NCBI GenBank assembly: GCA_030180075.1
Contig: JASNJN010000316.1
Location: 1-42,462 of the forward strand
Direction: 5' to 3'
DNA: 42,462 bases
Source of the DNA: Mikrocytos mackini
Lineage: Eukaryota; Endomyxa; Ascetosporea; Mikrocytida; Mikrocytiidae
Shown: one piece after another, positions 42,093 to 42,462 of the stretch
Layout: every line of letters begins with the position of its first letter
How positions within the stretch are numbered: position 1 is the stretch's first letter
Program-made: the position numbers and the translations under genes
The notes under the pieces: model-generated
What the model was told of the DNA's origin: nothing
Databases searched by the model: none
What the model saw: the letters and a program-made list of their open reading frames with translations, nothing else

Positions 42093-42462
42093 AAATTATG
42101 TTGTTTGTGAGTTTATCTATTAAGTATACGATTTTATCTTTTGTGTTTGATGTCGGAAATCCTGAGGGATGTTGGGTTTAGTTGTCTGCCTTGCATGTTT
42201 TTTTGTTGAGTTTCTTACAAATCCAAGAAAAAATTTTTTACAACTAGGTTTCTTACATTATGGGAGTTTATTATGTTTTTGATTGTCGATTAATGCATGA
42301 AAAGGTTTATTTATATTACATAACATGATGATTTGGTTGTTTTTTGATATTTCCGATTTTAAGTGAAATGATTGCTTGTATTGGTTTATTAATCTAAGGG
42401 GAGTTATTTTATTTACTGGTGAGTAATACAGTTGAGTTATGATATTTAATAAAGCCTGGTTA
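42093..42462. other. Right-end spacer, no gene seen
   Basis: 370 bp of AT-rich sequence without ORFs, tRNA or repeats that could be recognised. Confidence 0.4.

Overview
The window looks like a piece of a transposon-bloated microsporidian genome. The evidence is its AT-rich DNA, intronless genes, a tight cluster of short housekeeping-type genes at the right end (about 37.4-42.1 kb, spacers of about 50-190 bp), AT-rich leaders abutting the start codons, and a very short, diverged ribosomal protein eL6. The genus cannot be named from sequence alone.

Layout. 1-322 is a near-perfect palindrome reaching the window edge. 0.7-3.8 kb holds a C-terminally truncated hAT transposase (family A) and a Mutator-like (MULE) transposase. 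4.1-6.7 kb is a nest of non-autonomous elements that can be resolved from their target-site duplications, followed by a host-type gene fragment resembling the Pcf11 CID domain (6.7-7.05 kb). 7.5-12.2 kb is a decayed Helitron/Helentron: an OTU-like segment, a Rep (HUH, Y2) segment and a PIF1-like helicase. 12.6-13.0 kb is a hAT-type MITE. 14.3-16.6 kb is a second, nearly complete family A hAT. 17.9-19.6 kb and 25.8-27.7 kb are giant foldback elements with related cores. 20.9-24.9 kb holds two decayed hAT copies of a CGGBP1-like family (B), in opposite orientation around another MITE. 27.7-31.4 kb is gene-poor. 31.4-35.7 kb holds two family C hAT copies as a 1.35-kb inverted repeat, one joined to a MULE fragment that ends in a perfect 36-bp snap-back hairpin. 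36.0-36.7 kb is a GC-rich island of unknown origin.

The gene island encodes a putatively secreted inositol-polyphosphate 5-phosphatase, an equilibrative nucleoside transporter (ENT), ribosomal protein eL6 (minus strand), a membrane protein with a ubiquitin-like N-terminus that recalls HERP/Usa1 of ER-associated degradation, and a small basic protein. These genes do not form one obvious pathway: they cover phosphoinositide turnover, nucleoside uptake, translation and possibly ER quality control.

The best candidate for something undescribed is a family of foldback/MITE elements. They have GGCT-like termini, 9-10 bp target duplications, related interiors in at least two members, and subterminal short-repeat arrays that differ from member to member. 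One pair of insertions has its empty site preserved 1 kb away in the same window.
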